From NCBI GenBank assembly GCA_964437415.1, contig CAYTGN010000009.1, positions 1-64,000 on the forward strand: a stretch of 64,000 nt of DNA. The letters run 5' to 3'. Positions 1 through 8,493 of the stretch are shown one piece after another. Position numbers and translations under genes: made by a program. A model generated the notes under the pieces. It did no database searches and was not told the origin of the DNA. It saw nothing but the letters and a program-made list of their open reading frames with translations. Origin of the DNA: CADEDV01 sp964437415 (GTDB taxonomy: Bacteria > Bacteroidota > Bacteroidia > Chitinophagales > Chitinophagaceae). The first letter of the stretch is position 1, and each line of letters opens with the position of its first letter.

Positions 1-392
1 ATGCTGTGCAGGGAGTGGATGTTTTCAATGCTGATTTCCGTACCCGCCAGGGTGTTGGCAATGGTAATGAGTTTGCAGAGAAAGAGCATCGGGGTGAAAT
101 TCCGAGAGGATATATCAGTGGTGTCTATGCCATTGAAGAATGGCGTATATCTGATGGCAGTTTTGTTAAGCTCAGGGAATTGTCACTCAGCTATAACCTG
201 GGCAGCCTGGGCAAATCCATCAGCGATCTCACAGTGGGTTTTGCCGGACGCAACCTGATAAGCTGGGATAACTACAACGGTTTTGATCCTGAAACCAACG
301 CCGGCGGAGGCAGCACACTGGCCCGGGGTATTGATTTCGGGAACGTACCTATTCCAAGAACTTTTTCACTTACCCTCAATGCCAAATTCTAA
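1..392 (+). CDS. SusC/RagA-type TonB-dependent outer membrane protein, C-terminal fragment
   Basis: The reading frame is already open at the left edge (first full codon at base 3) and ends at 392, leaving about 130 residues of a much longer protein. The visible part is the last beta-strands of a SusC/RagA barrel: 'GSFVKLRELSLSYNL', 'VGFAGRNLISWDNYNGFDPE' and an ending in Phe ('FSLTLNAKF'), the usual outer-membrane barrel end. Family members import oligosaccharides or peptides through the outer membrane, powered by TonB. A SusD-like lipoprotein follows 24 bp downstream, the normal SusC-SusD order, so the two probably form one uptake complex. No glycoside hydrolase lies downstream in the window, so the substrate cannot be guessed. 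In-frame Met codons inside the fragment are not real starts. Confidence 0.9.
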   Translation, partial: AVQGVDVFNADFRTRQGVGNGNEFAEKEHRGEIPRGYISGVYAIEEWRISDGSFVKLRELSLSYNLGSLGKSISDLTVGFAGRNLISWDNYNGFDPETNAGGGSTLARGIDFGNVPIPRTFSLTLNAKF

Positions 393-416
393 TTCTATCA
401 ATTCAAACCTGAAATC

Positions 417-1724
417 ATGAAACGAATAATATATTCATTGGTTCTTCTGGGTACAGTGATGCTGGGCATTACCTCCTGTAAGAAGAACTTTACCAATCCC
501 GGGGCCACCCTGGTCAATGATGCACTCAATAGCTCCGTTGGTTTAACCGGCGTTGCCATTGGTGTGCAAAAGCAATACAGTGTAGGCCGGCAGTCTCCAT
601 TATATAATTTAGTTACGGCTAACGGGTTCTCCACTTTTGAGTTGCGTTTGCAAAATGCAGGTAACCTGGACGAGTTCAATCTTTCCGTTGGAGGCATCAA
701 TGTGGATGGCAATAATAATGTGCTCGGAAATCTCTGGGCGCAAAGCCTGAAAGTGATCTTTGATGCCAACAATGTGATCAGCAATGCAGAAAAACTGGGA
801 GATAAGAATTATGCATCCGGCCTGATCGCTTATGCTTCTATTTTTAAAGCCATGGCGCTGGGCAATCTTTCCATGTACTGGGAGCAGGTGCCTGACACAA
901 TTGGTCTTAATGTGTCTTTCATTCCAAGGGCCCAGGGGCTTGCCAGGGCTATCGCAGCATTGGACAAAGCGATTGCTGCCGTTGCAGCCAATCCTATCAG
1001 TGCACAGTTTCTTACCAATCTTCCAGCCGGTATGGAAATACCCAACACATTGCAGGCTTTACGGGCCAGATACCTGTTGTTCAGTGGAAATTATGCAGCA
1101 GCTTTAGCGGCCGCCAATAATGTCAACCTTTCGAGTAAAAGCACTATGAATTTTGATGCAGTGAGCCCCAACCCGATATTTAATGTGGCTACTGCTACTA
1201 ATAATGTGTTCCAGGTGCTGGATTCCACCATGGGATTGCCGGTGGCACTGGCGCCGGATCTTACCGACAAGCGGATTCCTTTTTACATGTCAATCAATGC
1301 TACTGTGGCTCCACGTTGGCGCATACTTGGTTTTGGCGCTACACTCAGCACACCCTGGCCTCTTTACCTGCCGGGTGAGGTTACACTCATCAAGGCAGAA
1401 TGCTATGCCCGTTTGGCCGTACCCGACCTGGTGAATGCCGTGATTGAACTCAACAAGGTTCGTACAAAAACACCGGCTTCCGATCCTTTTGGTGTCGGTG
1501 CTGATATTGGAATTTATACCGGTCTCCTGACACCTGCTGACATTCTCACCGAGATATACAGACAGCGTTGTATTGAGCTATACATGCTTGGCTTTAAAAT
1601 GGAAGACATGAGGCGTTTTGGAAGACCCAACACACCGAATGTGGAAAAAAGAAGAAACTTCTTCCCCTTCCCGTTCCGTGAAAGGGATAATAACCCTAAC
1701 ACACCTGCTGATCCTGCGTTTTAA
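417..1724 (+). CDS. SusD/RagB-like outer membrane lipoprotein
   Basis: This 435-residue protein starts with a lipoprotein signal peptide (MKRIIYSLVLLG...) and a lipobox ending 'GITSC' at about Cys21, so it should be lipid-anchored, in this family on the outer-membrane surface. The rest fits an Ala-rich helical TPR-type SusD fold, with 'EVTLIKAECYARL' and a C-terminal 'YRQRCIELYMLGFKMEDMRR' segment typical of SusD/RagB proteins. SusD acts as the lid that delivers nutrient to SusC, and the C-terminal end of a SusC homologue lies 24 bp upstream, so the two are co-transcribed. It is a little shorter than many SusD proteins (usually 450-600 aa). A stem-loop follows the gene. Substrate unknown. Confidence 0.9.
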   Translation: MKRIIYSLVLLGTVMLGITSCKKNFTNPGATLVNDALNSSVGLTGVAIGVQKQYSVGRQSPLYNLVTANGFSTFELRLQNAGNLDEFNLSVGGINVDGNNNVLGNLWAQSLKVIFDANNVISNAEKLGDKNYASGLIAYASIFKAMALGNLSMYWEQVPDTIGLNVSFIPRAQGLARAIAALDKAIAAVAANPISAQFLTNLPAGMEIPNTLQALRARYLLFSGNYAAALAAANNVNLSSKSTMNFDAVSPNPIFNVATATNNVFQVLDSTMGLPVALAPDLTDKRIPFYMSINATVAPRWRILGFGATLSTPWPLYLPGEVTLIKAECYARLAVPDLVNAVIELNKVRTKTPASDPFGVGADIGIYTGLLTPADILTEIYRQRCIELYMLGFKMEDMRRFGRPNTPNVEKRRNFFPFPFRERDNNPNTPADPAF

Positions 1725-1759
1725 TTTCTGCGTTCATATAGCAAGTAAGCAGTACCATG

Positions 1760-1790
1760 AAGAGGTTGCCCTGGTGGCAGCCTCTTCTCT
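1760..1790 (+). terminator. Probable terminator after the SusC/SusD pair
   Basis: A 10-11 bp stem (AGAGGTTGCC at 1761-1770 pairing with GGCAGCCTCT at 1776-1785, one G-T pair) has a 5-nt loop and is followed by a pyrimidine-rich TCTCTTTG stretch. The T-run is interrupted, so this is a moderate call. It lies 35 bp after the SusD-like gene and before the carA promoter. Confidence 0.5.
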
Positions 1791-1873
1791 TTGCAGCCTT
1801 TTGTTTCATCAACATGATATCCCCAACAGCACAAGGCAGGCAGAAACATATCTCACAATTCATTCCACACCCT

Positions 1874-1881
1874 TACCTTTG
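1874..1881 (+). promoter_or_regulatory. Promoter -7 element upstream of carA
   Basis: TACCTTTG matches the Bacteroidota -7 consensus TAnnTTTG exactly and lies 36 bp before the carA ATG at 1918. No clear -33 TTTG box is visible at the expected distance, so this is a single-element prediction. Confidence 0.5.
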
Positions 1882-1917
1882 CACAATTTGTTTTTAAAAC
1901 AACAAGTGCTCTAAAGA

Positions 1918-3024
1918 ATGCTAAACTCCTCTATCCCCGCTGTTTTATTGCTTGCCGACGGAACGGTGCATCATGGTCAGTCTTTTGGCGCCATCGGCAC
2001 TACCACCGGCGAAATTTGTTTCAACACGGGCATGACCGGCTACCAGGAAGTGTTTACCGATCCCAGCTATTTTGGCCAGGTGCTCATCATGAACAATGCC
2101 CATATTGGTAACTATGGTGTGAAAGAAGTAGATGTTGAATCCGATTCGGTGAAGATCAGCGGGCTGATCGGCCGCAATCTTGAAGAAGGCTATAGCCGCA
2201 AAATGGCCAATGGGTCACTTAATGATTACCTGAAGTCCAATAATATTGTTTCTATCGAAGGAGTGGACACCAGGGCTTTGGTGGCGAATATCCGAACCAA
2301 GGGTGCCATGAACTGTATCATATCTTCAGCAACCACCGATATTGAAGCGCTGAAAAAGAAACTGGCCGAAACCCCTGACATGAACGGGCTGGAACTGGCC
2401 AGCAAAGTGAGCACCACTTCGGCTTATGAATTAGGTGATGCCGGCGCAGGCATCCGCATAGCCGTGATGGATTACGGGGTGAAAAAAAATATCCTGAACT
2501 GCATGGTGGAGCGGGGCGCCCATGTGAAAGTGTTTCCTGCCAAAACTGCGCTGGAGGAAGTGAATAAATTTCAGCCGCATGGCTATTTTATTTCCAACGG
2601 TCCCGGCGACCCGGCCCCGATGGATTATGCAGTGAATACGCTGAAAGAAATACTAAAAGAAAACAAACCCGTGTTTGGCATTTGTCTTGGTCACCAGTTG
2701 CTGGCGTTGGCAAATGATATTCCTACTTTCAAAATGCACCACGGGCACAGGGGGCTGAATCACCCCGTGAAAAACTTAGTGACAGGCCGTTCAGAGATCA
2801 CTACGCAGAATCACGGATTTGGTGTTGACGCTGAAGCCGTGAAAAAAGCTTCGCATATTGAGATCACCCATCTGAACCTGAATGATCAGAGCATTGAAGG
2901 AATACGGGTGAAAGGGAAACCTGCATTTTCGGTGCAGTATCACCCCGAAGCCACTCCGGGGCCGCATGACAGCCGCTATTTGTTTGATGAATTTATCGGG
3001 ATGATAAGAGAGCACACGAACTGA
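1918..3024 (+). CDS. carA: Carbamoyl-phosphate synthase small (glutaminase) subunit
   Basis: 368 residues, the normal CarA length. CarA hydrolyses glutamine and passes ammonia to CarB, which makes carbamoyl phosphate for pyrimidines and arginine. The N-terminal CarA domain shows 'LADGTVHHGQSFGAIG', 'FNTGMTGYQEV' and 'LIGRNLEEGYS'. The class I glutamine amidotransferase domain (about residues 180-360) has the nucleophile in 'GICLGHQLLAL' (about Cys256) and the His-Glu pair in 'YHPEATPGPHDSRYLF'. The start ATG follows a -7 element by 36 bp. The gene is closed by a strong terminator and no carB is in the window, so it appears monocistronic and separated from carB. Confidence 0.97.
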   Translation: MLNSSIPAVLLLADGTVHHGQSFGAIGTTTGEICFNTGMTGYQEVFTDPSYFGQVLIMNNAHIGNYGVKEVDVESDSVKISGLIGRNLEEGYSRKMANGSLNDYLKSNNIVSIEGVDTRALVANIRTKGAMNCIISSATTDIEALKKKLAETPDMNGLELASKVSTTSAYELGDAGAGIRIAVMDYGVKKNILNCMVERGAHVKVFPAKTALEEVNKFQPHGYFISNGPGDPAPMDYAVNTLKEILKENKPVFGICLGHQLLALANDIPTFKMHHGHRGLNHPVKNLVTGRSEITTQNHGFGVDAEAVKKASHIEITHLNLNDQSIEGIRVKGKPAFSVQYHPEATPGPHDSRYLFDEFIGMIREHTN

Positions 3025-3030
3025 TTATTG

Positions 3031-3057
3031 ACCGCTGATTTTTCAGCGGTTTTTTTT
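3031..3057 (+). terminator. Rho-independent terminator of carA
   Basis: Perfect 8-bp stem ACCGCTGA (3031-3038) / TCAGCGGT (3043-3050), 4-nt T loop, followed by a run of eight T. It begins 6 bp after the carA stop and ends before aroQ, so the two genes are separate transcripts or are only joined by readthrough. Confidence 0.9.
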
Positions 3058-3073
3058 GGTTTATATTCGGGCT

Positions 3074-3499
3074 ATGAAAATTGCCATCATCAACGGTCCC
3101 AACCTAAATCTACTCGGCAAACGAGAAACGGATATTTATGGCAATATGCCGTTTGAACAATTCTTTGCACAGTTACAGCAAAAATATCCTGCTGTCGAGT
3201 GGAGTTATTTCCAGAGCAATGTGGAAGGCGAACTGATCAATGAATTGCAGCGGATCGGATTTGATCATGATGGCATTATTTTCAATCCCGGAGGATACAC
3301 ACATACATCAGTGGCCATCGGCGATGCTATTGCGGCTATTAAAACACCGGTAGTGGAAGTGCACATCTCCAATGTGCATGCACGGGAAGATTTTCGCAAA
3401 CTTTCTCATGTTTCAGGCAAAGCAGCCGGCAGCATATTTGGTTTGGGGCTGAAAGGGTATGAACTGGCTGTTGATTATTTCTTGTCGAAAAATGGTTAA
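3074..3499 (+). CDS. aroQ: 3-dehydroquinate dehydratase, type II
   Basis: 141 residues, the usual size of the small dodecameric type II enzyme. It dehydrates 3-dehydroquinate to 3-dehydroshikimate in the shikimate pathway. Family signatures are clear: 'NGPNLNLLGKRE' with the catalytic Tyr just after it (TDIYG), 'FNPGGYTHTSVAIGDAI', 'PVVEVHISNVHAREDFR' and the substrate-binding 'SHVSGKAAGSIFGLG'. The ATG at 3074 (MKIAIINGP) is chosen because the protein family begins there. An upstream in-frame start at 3056 would add six non-conserved residues overlapping the carA terminator. It stands alone, without other aro genes nearby. Confidence 0.96.
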   Translation: MKIAIINGPNLNLLGKRETDIYGNMPFEQFFAQLQQKYPAVEWSYFQSNVEGELINELQRIGFDHDGIIFNPGGYTHTSVAIGDAIAAIKTPVVEVHISNVHAREDFRKLSHVSGKAAGSIFGLGLKGYELAVDYFLSKNG

Positions 3500-3580
3500 A
3501 CTGTTGTCCAAAGATTACGGGAACTGATTGAAATCAGTTGAATCAATAAGTCTTATCAACAGGTGGCAATTGACCTCTGT

Positions 3581-3588
3581 TACCTTTG
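3581..3588 (+). promoter_or_regulatory. Promoter -7 element just upstream of the CoA-transferase
   Basis: TACCTTTG is an exact TAnnTTTG match ending only 6 bp before the ATG at 3595. If transcription starts about 7 nt after the element, the mRNA would begin at or next to the start codon, giving a leaderless message. No convincing -33 box is visible. Confidence 0.45.
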
Positions 3589-3594
3589 CAGTCC

Positions 3595-4881
3595 ATGAAA
3601 CTTCCTGTAACATACCAATCTCCCAAAGAAGCCCTGGCCATCATACAGCCGGGCCAGCGTATTTATATCCACGGCAGTGCGCAAACGCCAACCTTATTGC
3701 TTCGCAGTCTTGCCAATGAAGCCCACCGGCTGAATGATGTTGAGCTGGTTTCCATCAGCGTTTATGGAGATGTGCAGGTGGATAAACCGGAGTATGCAGG
3801 CATTTTCCATATCAATTCCCTCTTTGTTTCTTCCAGTGTGCGGACAGCCGTGAACGAAGGAAGGGCCGATTATGTCCCTGTTTTTCTCAGCGAAATACCT
3901 GAACTGTTTAAGCAAAATATTATGCCGCTGGATGTGGCAATTGTACAGGTATCCCCGCCCGATGGTCATGGGTATTGTTCGCTGGGAGTGTCTGTGGATA
4001 TTGCCCGGTCTGCAGTAAACACGGCAAAGCATATCATTGCGCTGGTGAATCCGAATGTACCAAGAACACATGGCGACGGGATGATTCACAGCAGCCGGTT
4101 TCATAGCCTGGTGTATGGCGAAGAGCCGTTGTATGAAGCAAGGTTTAGCGATAAAGTGACCGCTGTTGAACTGAAGATCGGAGAGTATGTAGCCGGGTTG
4201 ATAGATGACCGCAGTACACTGCAAATGGGTATAGGCTCCATTCCGGATGCAGTGCTGAGATCATTGCATAACCACAAAGACCTTGGAGTTCACACAGAAA
4301 TGTGTTCCGATGGTATTATTGATCTGGTGGAGAAGGATGTGATCAATAACAAGTACAAGCAGATACATCCCAACAAAACGGTAACATCTTTTGCTCTTGG
4401 CACCAAAAGGCTTTATGATTACGTAAACGATAATCCTTCTTTCAATTTCCTTGATATAGACTATGTGAATGATCCCAATGTCATCAGGCGCAACAAAAAA
4501 ATGGTAGCTATCAACAGCGCTGTGGAAGTTGATATCACCGGGCAGGTTTGTGCTGATTCTATTGGCACTTATCAATATTCCGGTGTGGGAGGACAAATGG
4601 ATTTTATGCGTGGCGCTGCTGTCAGCGAAGGCGGTAGGCCGGTCATTGCTCTCCCTTCCCGCACTGCAAAAGGAGTATCAAGGATTGTTGCCATGCTAAA
4701 ACCAGGTGCCGGTGTGGTCACCACCCGTGCACACATGCATTATGTAGTGACGGAGTATGGCGTTGCTTATCTCTTTGGGAAAAACCTCCGTCAGCGGGCC
4801 CGTGCCCTTATCAATATTGCCCACCCAGGTGATAGGGAATTGCTGGAGAAAGCCTGCTATGAACGTTTCAAAGTTTTTTGA
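3595..4881 (+). CDS. Acetyl-CoA hydrolase/transferase family protein (acyl-CoA:acetate CoA-transferase)
   Basis: 428 residues from the ATG at 3595; an in-frame TTG at 3586 would add three residues. It matches the acetyl-CoA hydrolase/transferase family, which moves CoA between acyl groups such as succinyl-, butyryl- or 4-hydroxybutyryl-CoA and acetate. The oxyanion/CoA loop 'MGIGSIPDAVL' (about residue 208) and the catalytic Glu in 'LGVHTEMCSDG' (about residue 230) are present. The C-terminal half has 'INSAVEVDITGQVCADSIG', 'SGVGGQMDFMRGA' and 'HYVVTEYGVAYLFGKNLRQRA', all family hallmarks. The exact acyl substrate cannot be told from sequence; the 4-hydroxybutyrate CoA-transferase-like branch is the best guess. 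It is a single gene. Confidence 0.88.
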   Translation: MKLPVTYQSPKEALAIIQPGQRIYIHGSAQTPTLLLRSLANEAHRLNDVELVSISVYGDVQVDKPEYAGIFHINSLFVSSSVRTAVNEGRADYVPVFLSEIPELFKQNIMPLDVAIVQVSPPDGHGYCSLGVSVDIARSAVNTAKHIIALVNPNVPRTHGDGMIHSSRFHSLVYGEEPLYEARFSDKVTAVELKIGEYVAGLIDDRSTLQMGIGSIPDAVLRSLHNHKDLGVHTEMCSDGIIDLVEKDVINNKYKQIHPNKTVTSFALGTKRLYDYVNDNPSFNFLDIDYVNDPNVIRRNKKMVAINSAVEVDITGQVCADSIGTYQYSGVGGQMDFMRGAAVSEGGRPVIALPSRTAKGVSRIVAMLKPGAGVVTTRAHMHYVVTEYGVAYLFGKNLRQRARALINIAHPGDRELLEKACYERFKVF

Positions 4882-5022
4882 TCATCATATTTGCCATGCT
4901 GGCCGGCATAGTGATTTCTTTTAACAAAGCTTAATCAAACTATTGCCCGCTGTTTGCATTCTCAGGAATGTGACAAACAAACAGTGAGGAATGATTTGAA
5001 AAAAGTTAAATGAATTAACACT

Positions 5023-5451
5023 ATGAAAAAGATCTTTACTTACTCAATTATTGCCGTGATGACGGCCTTGCTTTTTACCAGTTGTGTAAAGAGTGTTTAT
5101 GTTGATGATGACAGCTACTGGCTCACACAGGAGCAAGGAGTGGTTGTGTTCAGCGATTCCAACTGCGGCTATTATGTGGTGGAGACCAATTATGGATATA
5201 CCATCATACGTTCAGTCAGCGGATTCCGTCCATACGAGGGAAGCATCATGTATGGAAACTTTGGTCAGTACGGTACAAGAAGTTTTTACAACTATTCAAA
5301 TGGTGTGGTAGTGACCGGGCAGGTGGTGGAAGTGGATCTTTCCTATACCCAGGCACAGTATGCGGTCGAGTATTATTGCCCTTACGCTGTTGGCTACAAG
5401 ATCAAACAAAGTCCCCAAAGCTCTGAGAAGCTGAAAAGAGAAGTACACTAA
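5023..5451 (+). CDS. Small lipoprotein of unknown function
   Basis: 142 residues with a lipoprotein signal: MKK, a hydrophobic stretch, and 'LLFTSC' giving Cys21 as the lipidation site. The mature part is Tyr-, Val- and Gly-rich ('YWLTQEQGVVVFSDSNCGYYVVETNYGYTII', 'YGTRSFYNYSNGVVVTGQVVEVDL'), consistent with a small beta-structured envelope protein. I do not recognise a named family. The 141-bp stretch before it (4882-5022) contains no gene. A strong terminator follows, so it is probably monocistronic. Confidence 0.8.
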   Translation: MKKIFTYSIIAVMTALLFTSCVKSVYVDDDSYWLTQEQGVVVFSDSNCGYYVVETNYGYTIIRSVSGFRPYEGSIMYGNFGQYGTRSFYNYSNGVVVTGQVVEVDLSYTQAQYAVEYYCPYAVGYKIKQSPQSSEKLKREVH

Positions 5452-5472
5452 TTACATAGCAGCATAAATGCA

Positions 5473-5516
5473 GAAATCCTGTTTCGGTATAAGCGAAGCA
5501 GGATTTCTTTATTTTT
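5473..5516 (+). terminator. Strong rho-independent terminator after the small lipoprotein
   Basis: A 14-bp stem (GAAATCCTGTTTCG at 5473-5486 pairing with CGAAGCAGGATTTC at 5494-5507, one G-T pair) has a 7-nt loop and is followed by TTTATTTTT. It separates the lipoprotein from the dipeptidase gene. Confidence 0.88.
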
Positions 5517-5532
5517 AGGCAAACTTAACCGG

Positions 5533-6711
5533 ATGCGTATTTTCATTTTCCTGCTTGCAAGCTTCATCTTTAATCCTGCGATCGGACAGAAAAGTAAAAA
5601 ATTTCATTCTAAAGCGGTGGTGGCCGACGGGCACAATGATGTTCTCTCATCAAGAGTGCTGAGCGGAGAAGACATCTCTGTGCGGTCAGATAAAGGCCAC
5701 AGTGACCTCGTTCGCTGGCAAGAAGGCGGTTTGGATCTGCAGTTTTTTTCTGTTTGGACAGGTGAACGGGCCCGTAACCCGGAAGGTTTTTACAAAGATG
5801 CCACAGAGGAAATTGATTCGCTGATAGCCATTGTGGCAAGAAACCCCGGTCGCATCACACTTGCCAGGAATTATCGTGATGTTAAAAAAGGAATTCGCAG
5901 AAAACAATTGGTGGCATTGATAGGGGTGGAAGGCGGTCATATGATAGAGGATGATATGAAAAAATTAGAAGAGCTTGAAAAAATGGGAATGCGATACCTC
6001 ACGTTAACCTGGAACAACAGTACAAACTGGGCCAGCAGCGCTATGGATGAAACCCGCCGGCCAGATAGTCTTGCGCATAAAGGATTGAATGATTTTGGAA
6101 AGCAGGTAGTGAGAAGGATGAATGAATTGGGTGTGATAGTAGATCTTTCTCATGTTGGTGAACAAACGTTTTATGATGCAATAGCTGCTACAAACAAGCC
6201 GGTGATCCTTTCACATAGTTCAGTGTGGAATATTTGTCCTGTGTTTCGCAATGTAAAAGATGACCAGATAAAGGCTGTGGCACAAAACGGTGGTGTGATC
6301 TGCATTAATTTTTATTCAGGGTTCATCAGTAAAGAATATGAAGAACGATCTGAATATCTCTCCGGCACATTGCGGAGGAAATTCCAGGATTCATTGCTGG
6401 CATCGGGATATGACTCCGCACAGCTAAGAACAGCATGGCGGGAATACCTGCGAAAGGAAATGAATGCTATCCGGCCCACCTTGCAGCAAGTGGTTGATCA
6501 TATTGATTACATCGTGAAGCTTGCAGGGGATGATTATGTTGGTATCGGTTCTGATTATGATGGGGTAAGTTCATTGCCAGTGGGACTGGAAGATGTAACC
6601 ACTTATCCTGCTATTACAGAAGAATTACTCAAGCGGGGTTATTCCAAACGATCAATCCGGAAAATTTTAGGCAGCAATGTTTTGCGGGTGATCAAAGCTA
6701 ATTTTCTGTAG
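5533..6711 (+). CDS. Membrane (renal-type) dipeptidase, peptidase family M19
   Basis: 392 residues, with an N-terminal signal peptide (MRIFIFLLASFIFNPAIGQ) that predicts export to the periplasm. It matches the M19 dipeptidases, binuclear zinc enzymes of the amidohydrolase superfamily that cleave dipeptides. Metal-site motifs are in order: 'DGHNDVL' (His-x-Asp), 'GVEGGHMIEDD' (bridging Glu), 'VDLSHVGE' and 'ILSHSSV' (His ligands), and 'VGIGSDYDGV' near the C-terminus. The ATG at 5533 directly follows a terminator. It stands alone and converges on the oxidoreductase gene, overlapping its 3' end by 14 bp. Confidence 0.92.
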   Translation: MRIFIFLLASFIFNPAIGQKSKKFHSKAVVADGHNDVLSSRVLSGEDISVRSDKGHSDLVRWQEGGLDLQFFSVWTGERARNPEGFYKDATEEIDSLIAIVARNPGRITLARNYRDVKKGIRRKQLVALIGVEGGHMIEDDMKKLEELEKMGMRYLTLTWNNSTNWASSAMDETRRPDSLAHKGLNDFGKQVVRRMNELGVIVDLSHVGEQTFYDAIAATNKPVILSHSSVWNICPVFRNVKDDQIKAVAQNGGVICINFYSGFISKEYEERSEYLSGTLRRKFQDSLLASGYDSAQLRTAWREYLRKEMNAIRPTLQQVVDHIDYIVKLAGDDYVGIGSDYDGVSSLPVGLEDVTTYPAITEELLKRGYSKRSIRKILGSNVLRVIKANFL

Positions 6712-7375
6712 CAGCGAGTTGTTTTATTCCTTTATACTGGTAGCGGATCACTCCTTTACTGTTTTGTTTAGCTGCTGCCAGCATCGCCTTTGCTACTGTT
6801 TCAGCCCTGATGGGTTTGTATTTCTGCAATCCCCCGATCATTAAGAAAGAAACGGCACTCCCCAGCACACGGCCAATTTCTTCCCCCAGTCTTTTTTCGT
6901 TTCTTTTTCCTGTGAGCACCGATGGCTGCATGATATGTGTGGCGCTGAAACCATAACCGGCTACCGCTTCTTCAATCTCCCCTTTTAATTTCAGGTAAAA
7001 ATTGCTGCTTTTGGCGGAGGCACCGACAGCAGACATCAATATGTATTGTTCACAACCGGTTTCTTTGCCAAACCGGGCTGCGTTCACAGCAATATCATAG
7101 TCAATACTCCGGTACAGGGTCTTGTCACCTTTCACTTTTTTTTGCGTGGTGCCGATGCAGCAAAAAGTGGTGTCCACGCCTTCGAGTGCCAGCCTGAAAG
7201 ATTCAGCATCGTTGAAATCAACCAGTTTCACTTCCATTTTGGGATGTGTTTTCTCCATTGGCCGGCGAACAATCACCCTGACGGTTTCAAAAAAATCCTC
7301 TTGCAGCAGTCGTTGCAACAGGTGTTGCCCGGTCATGCCGGTGGCGCCCAAAATGGCGGCAATTTTTCCGCTCAT
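6698..7375 (-). CDS. NAD(P)-binding short-chain-type oxidoreductase (NAD-dependent epimerase/HTATIP2-like)
   Basis: 225 residues from the ATG at 7375 (MSGKIAAILGATGMTG); a longer in-frame start at 7417 would run into murB and lacks support. The N-terminal Rossmann motif 'GATGMTGQHLL' binds NAD(P), followed by 'VRVIVRRP' and 'CCIGTTQKKVKG'. The chain resembles the TIP30/HTATIP2-like atypical SDR group ('VGASAKSSNFYLKLKGEIEEAV', 'ILMSAVGA', 'IMQPSVLTGKR'). The substrate is unknown. It is divergent from murB with 36 bp between the starts, and its 3' end overlaps the end of the dipeptidase gene by 14 bp. Confidence 0.85.
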   Translation of the reverse strand: MSGKIAAILGATGMTGQHLLQRLLQEDFFETVRVIVRRPMEKTHPKMEVKLVDFNDAESFRLALEGVDTTFCCIGTTQKKVKGDKTLYRSIDYDIAVNAARFGKETGCEQYILMSAVGASAKSSNFYLKLKGEIEEAVAGYGFSATHIMQPSVLTGKRNEKRLGEEIGRVLGSAVSFLMIGGLQKYKPIRAETVAKAMLAAAKQNSKGVIRYQYKGIKQLAATEN

Positions 7376-7411
7376 GATTTTAATGTTATTTTGCTCACCC
7401 GGTTTATTCGT

Positions 7412-8440
7412 ATGCAAATTCAGGAAAATATCTCATTAAAGCGATACAATACATTTGGTATTGATGTTAGTACCCGGCGTTTCGCATCATTTGCTTCTGT
7501 AGAAGAGTTGAGGGAAATTCTTGAGCAGGATGCTTCCTTGCATCGGCTGGTGCTGGGCGGCGGCAGCAATATTCTTTTTACCAATGACTATGATGGCCTT
7601 GTTTTGAAAAATGAGATCAGGGGGATAGAAAAAGTTGACGAGGATGAAGAGTATGTGTATGTGCAGTCAGGTGCAGGGGAAAACTGGCACCGGTTTGTAC
7701 TGGATTGCATCAGCAACAACCGGGCAGGAGTGGAGAACCTTTCCCTGATACCAGGAAATGTCGGCGCTTCACCGATGCAGAATATCGGCGCTTACGGAGT
7801 GGAGATCAAAGATGTGTTTCATCAACTGGAGGCGTTTCACCTGAATGATAAACAAATTGTTTCGTTCAGCAGCAGTGATTGTGCATTTGGATACAGGGAA
7901 AGTGTTTTTAAGAACAGTTATAAAGACCAGTTTGTGATCCTGAATGTGACTTATAAACTCCGCAAGCAACCTGTTTTCAATACCAGTTATGGAGCAATAG
8001 AGCAGGAACTGGAAAGAATGGGTGTAAAAGAACCTAGCATAAAAGCTGTGTCTGATGCAGTGATCCGTATTCGTTCATCCAAATTGCCCGACCCTTCGGT
8101 GACAGGTAATGCAGGAAGTTTTTTTAAAAACCCGGTTGTAAGCGGGCCTGTTTTCCATGCTTTAAAAGAGAAATTCCCTGGTATAATTGGATTTGCAAAC
8201 AACGATGGAACTTATAAGCTGGCTGCCGGGTGGCTGATCGAACATTGTGGCCCTGATGAATATAGAAGCTGGAAAGGTTATCGGAAGGATGATGCCGGTT
8301 GTCATGAAAAGCAGGCATTGGTGTTGGTGAATCATGGCAACGCATCCGGTGCTGAGATTTTTGCTCTTGGTAAGCAGATAATGGAAAGTGTAAATGAAAA
8401 ATTTGCTGTGATGCTTGAAACAGAAGTTAATATAATTTAA
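7412..8440 (+). CDS. murB: UDP-N-acetylmuramate dehydrogenase (UDP-N-acetylenolpyruvoylglucosamine reductase)
   Basis: 342 residues, type I MurB (Escherichia coli-like length). This FAD enzyme reduces UDP-GlcNAc-enolpyruvate with NADPH to UDP-MurNAc, the second committed step of peptidoglycan precursor synthesis. Seen: N-terminal FAD domain 'KRYNTFGIDV', 'LVLGGGSNILF', 'IPGNVGASPMQNIGAYG'; the catalytic Arg in 'FGYRESVFKN', the proton-donating Ser in 'NAGSFFKNP', and the C-terminal Glu in 'LETEV'. The start at 7412 matches the family N-terminus; a longer frame beginning at 7046 is antisense to the neighbouring oxidoreductase and is rejected. Confidence 0.96.
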   Translation: MQIQENISLKRYNTFGIDVSTRRFASFASVEELREILEQDASLHRLVLGGGSNILFTNDYDGLVLKNEIRGIEKVDEDEEYVYVQSGAGENWHRFVLDCISNNRAGVENLSLIPGNVGASPMQNIGAYGVEIKDVFHQLEAFHLNDKQIVSFSSSDCAFGYRESVFKNSYKDQFVILNVTYKLRKQPVFNTSYGAIEQELERMGVKEPSIKAVSDAVIRIRSSKLPDPSVTGNAGSFFKNPVVSGPVFHALKEKFPGIIGFANNDGTYKLAAGWLIEHCGPDEYRSWKGYRKDDAGCHEKQALVLVNHGNASGAEIFALGKQIMESVNEKFAVMLETEVNII

Positions 8441-8493
8441 CAAGGTAAGTATATCCTTTTTTCTCTATTATTGCCAATCATTAAACCATTTAT

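Noticed and set aside
7046..7411. Upstream extension of the murB frame
   Set aside because: It is antisense to the divergent oxidoreductase gene and has no MurB similarity before residue MQIQENISLKRYNTFG.
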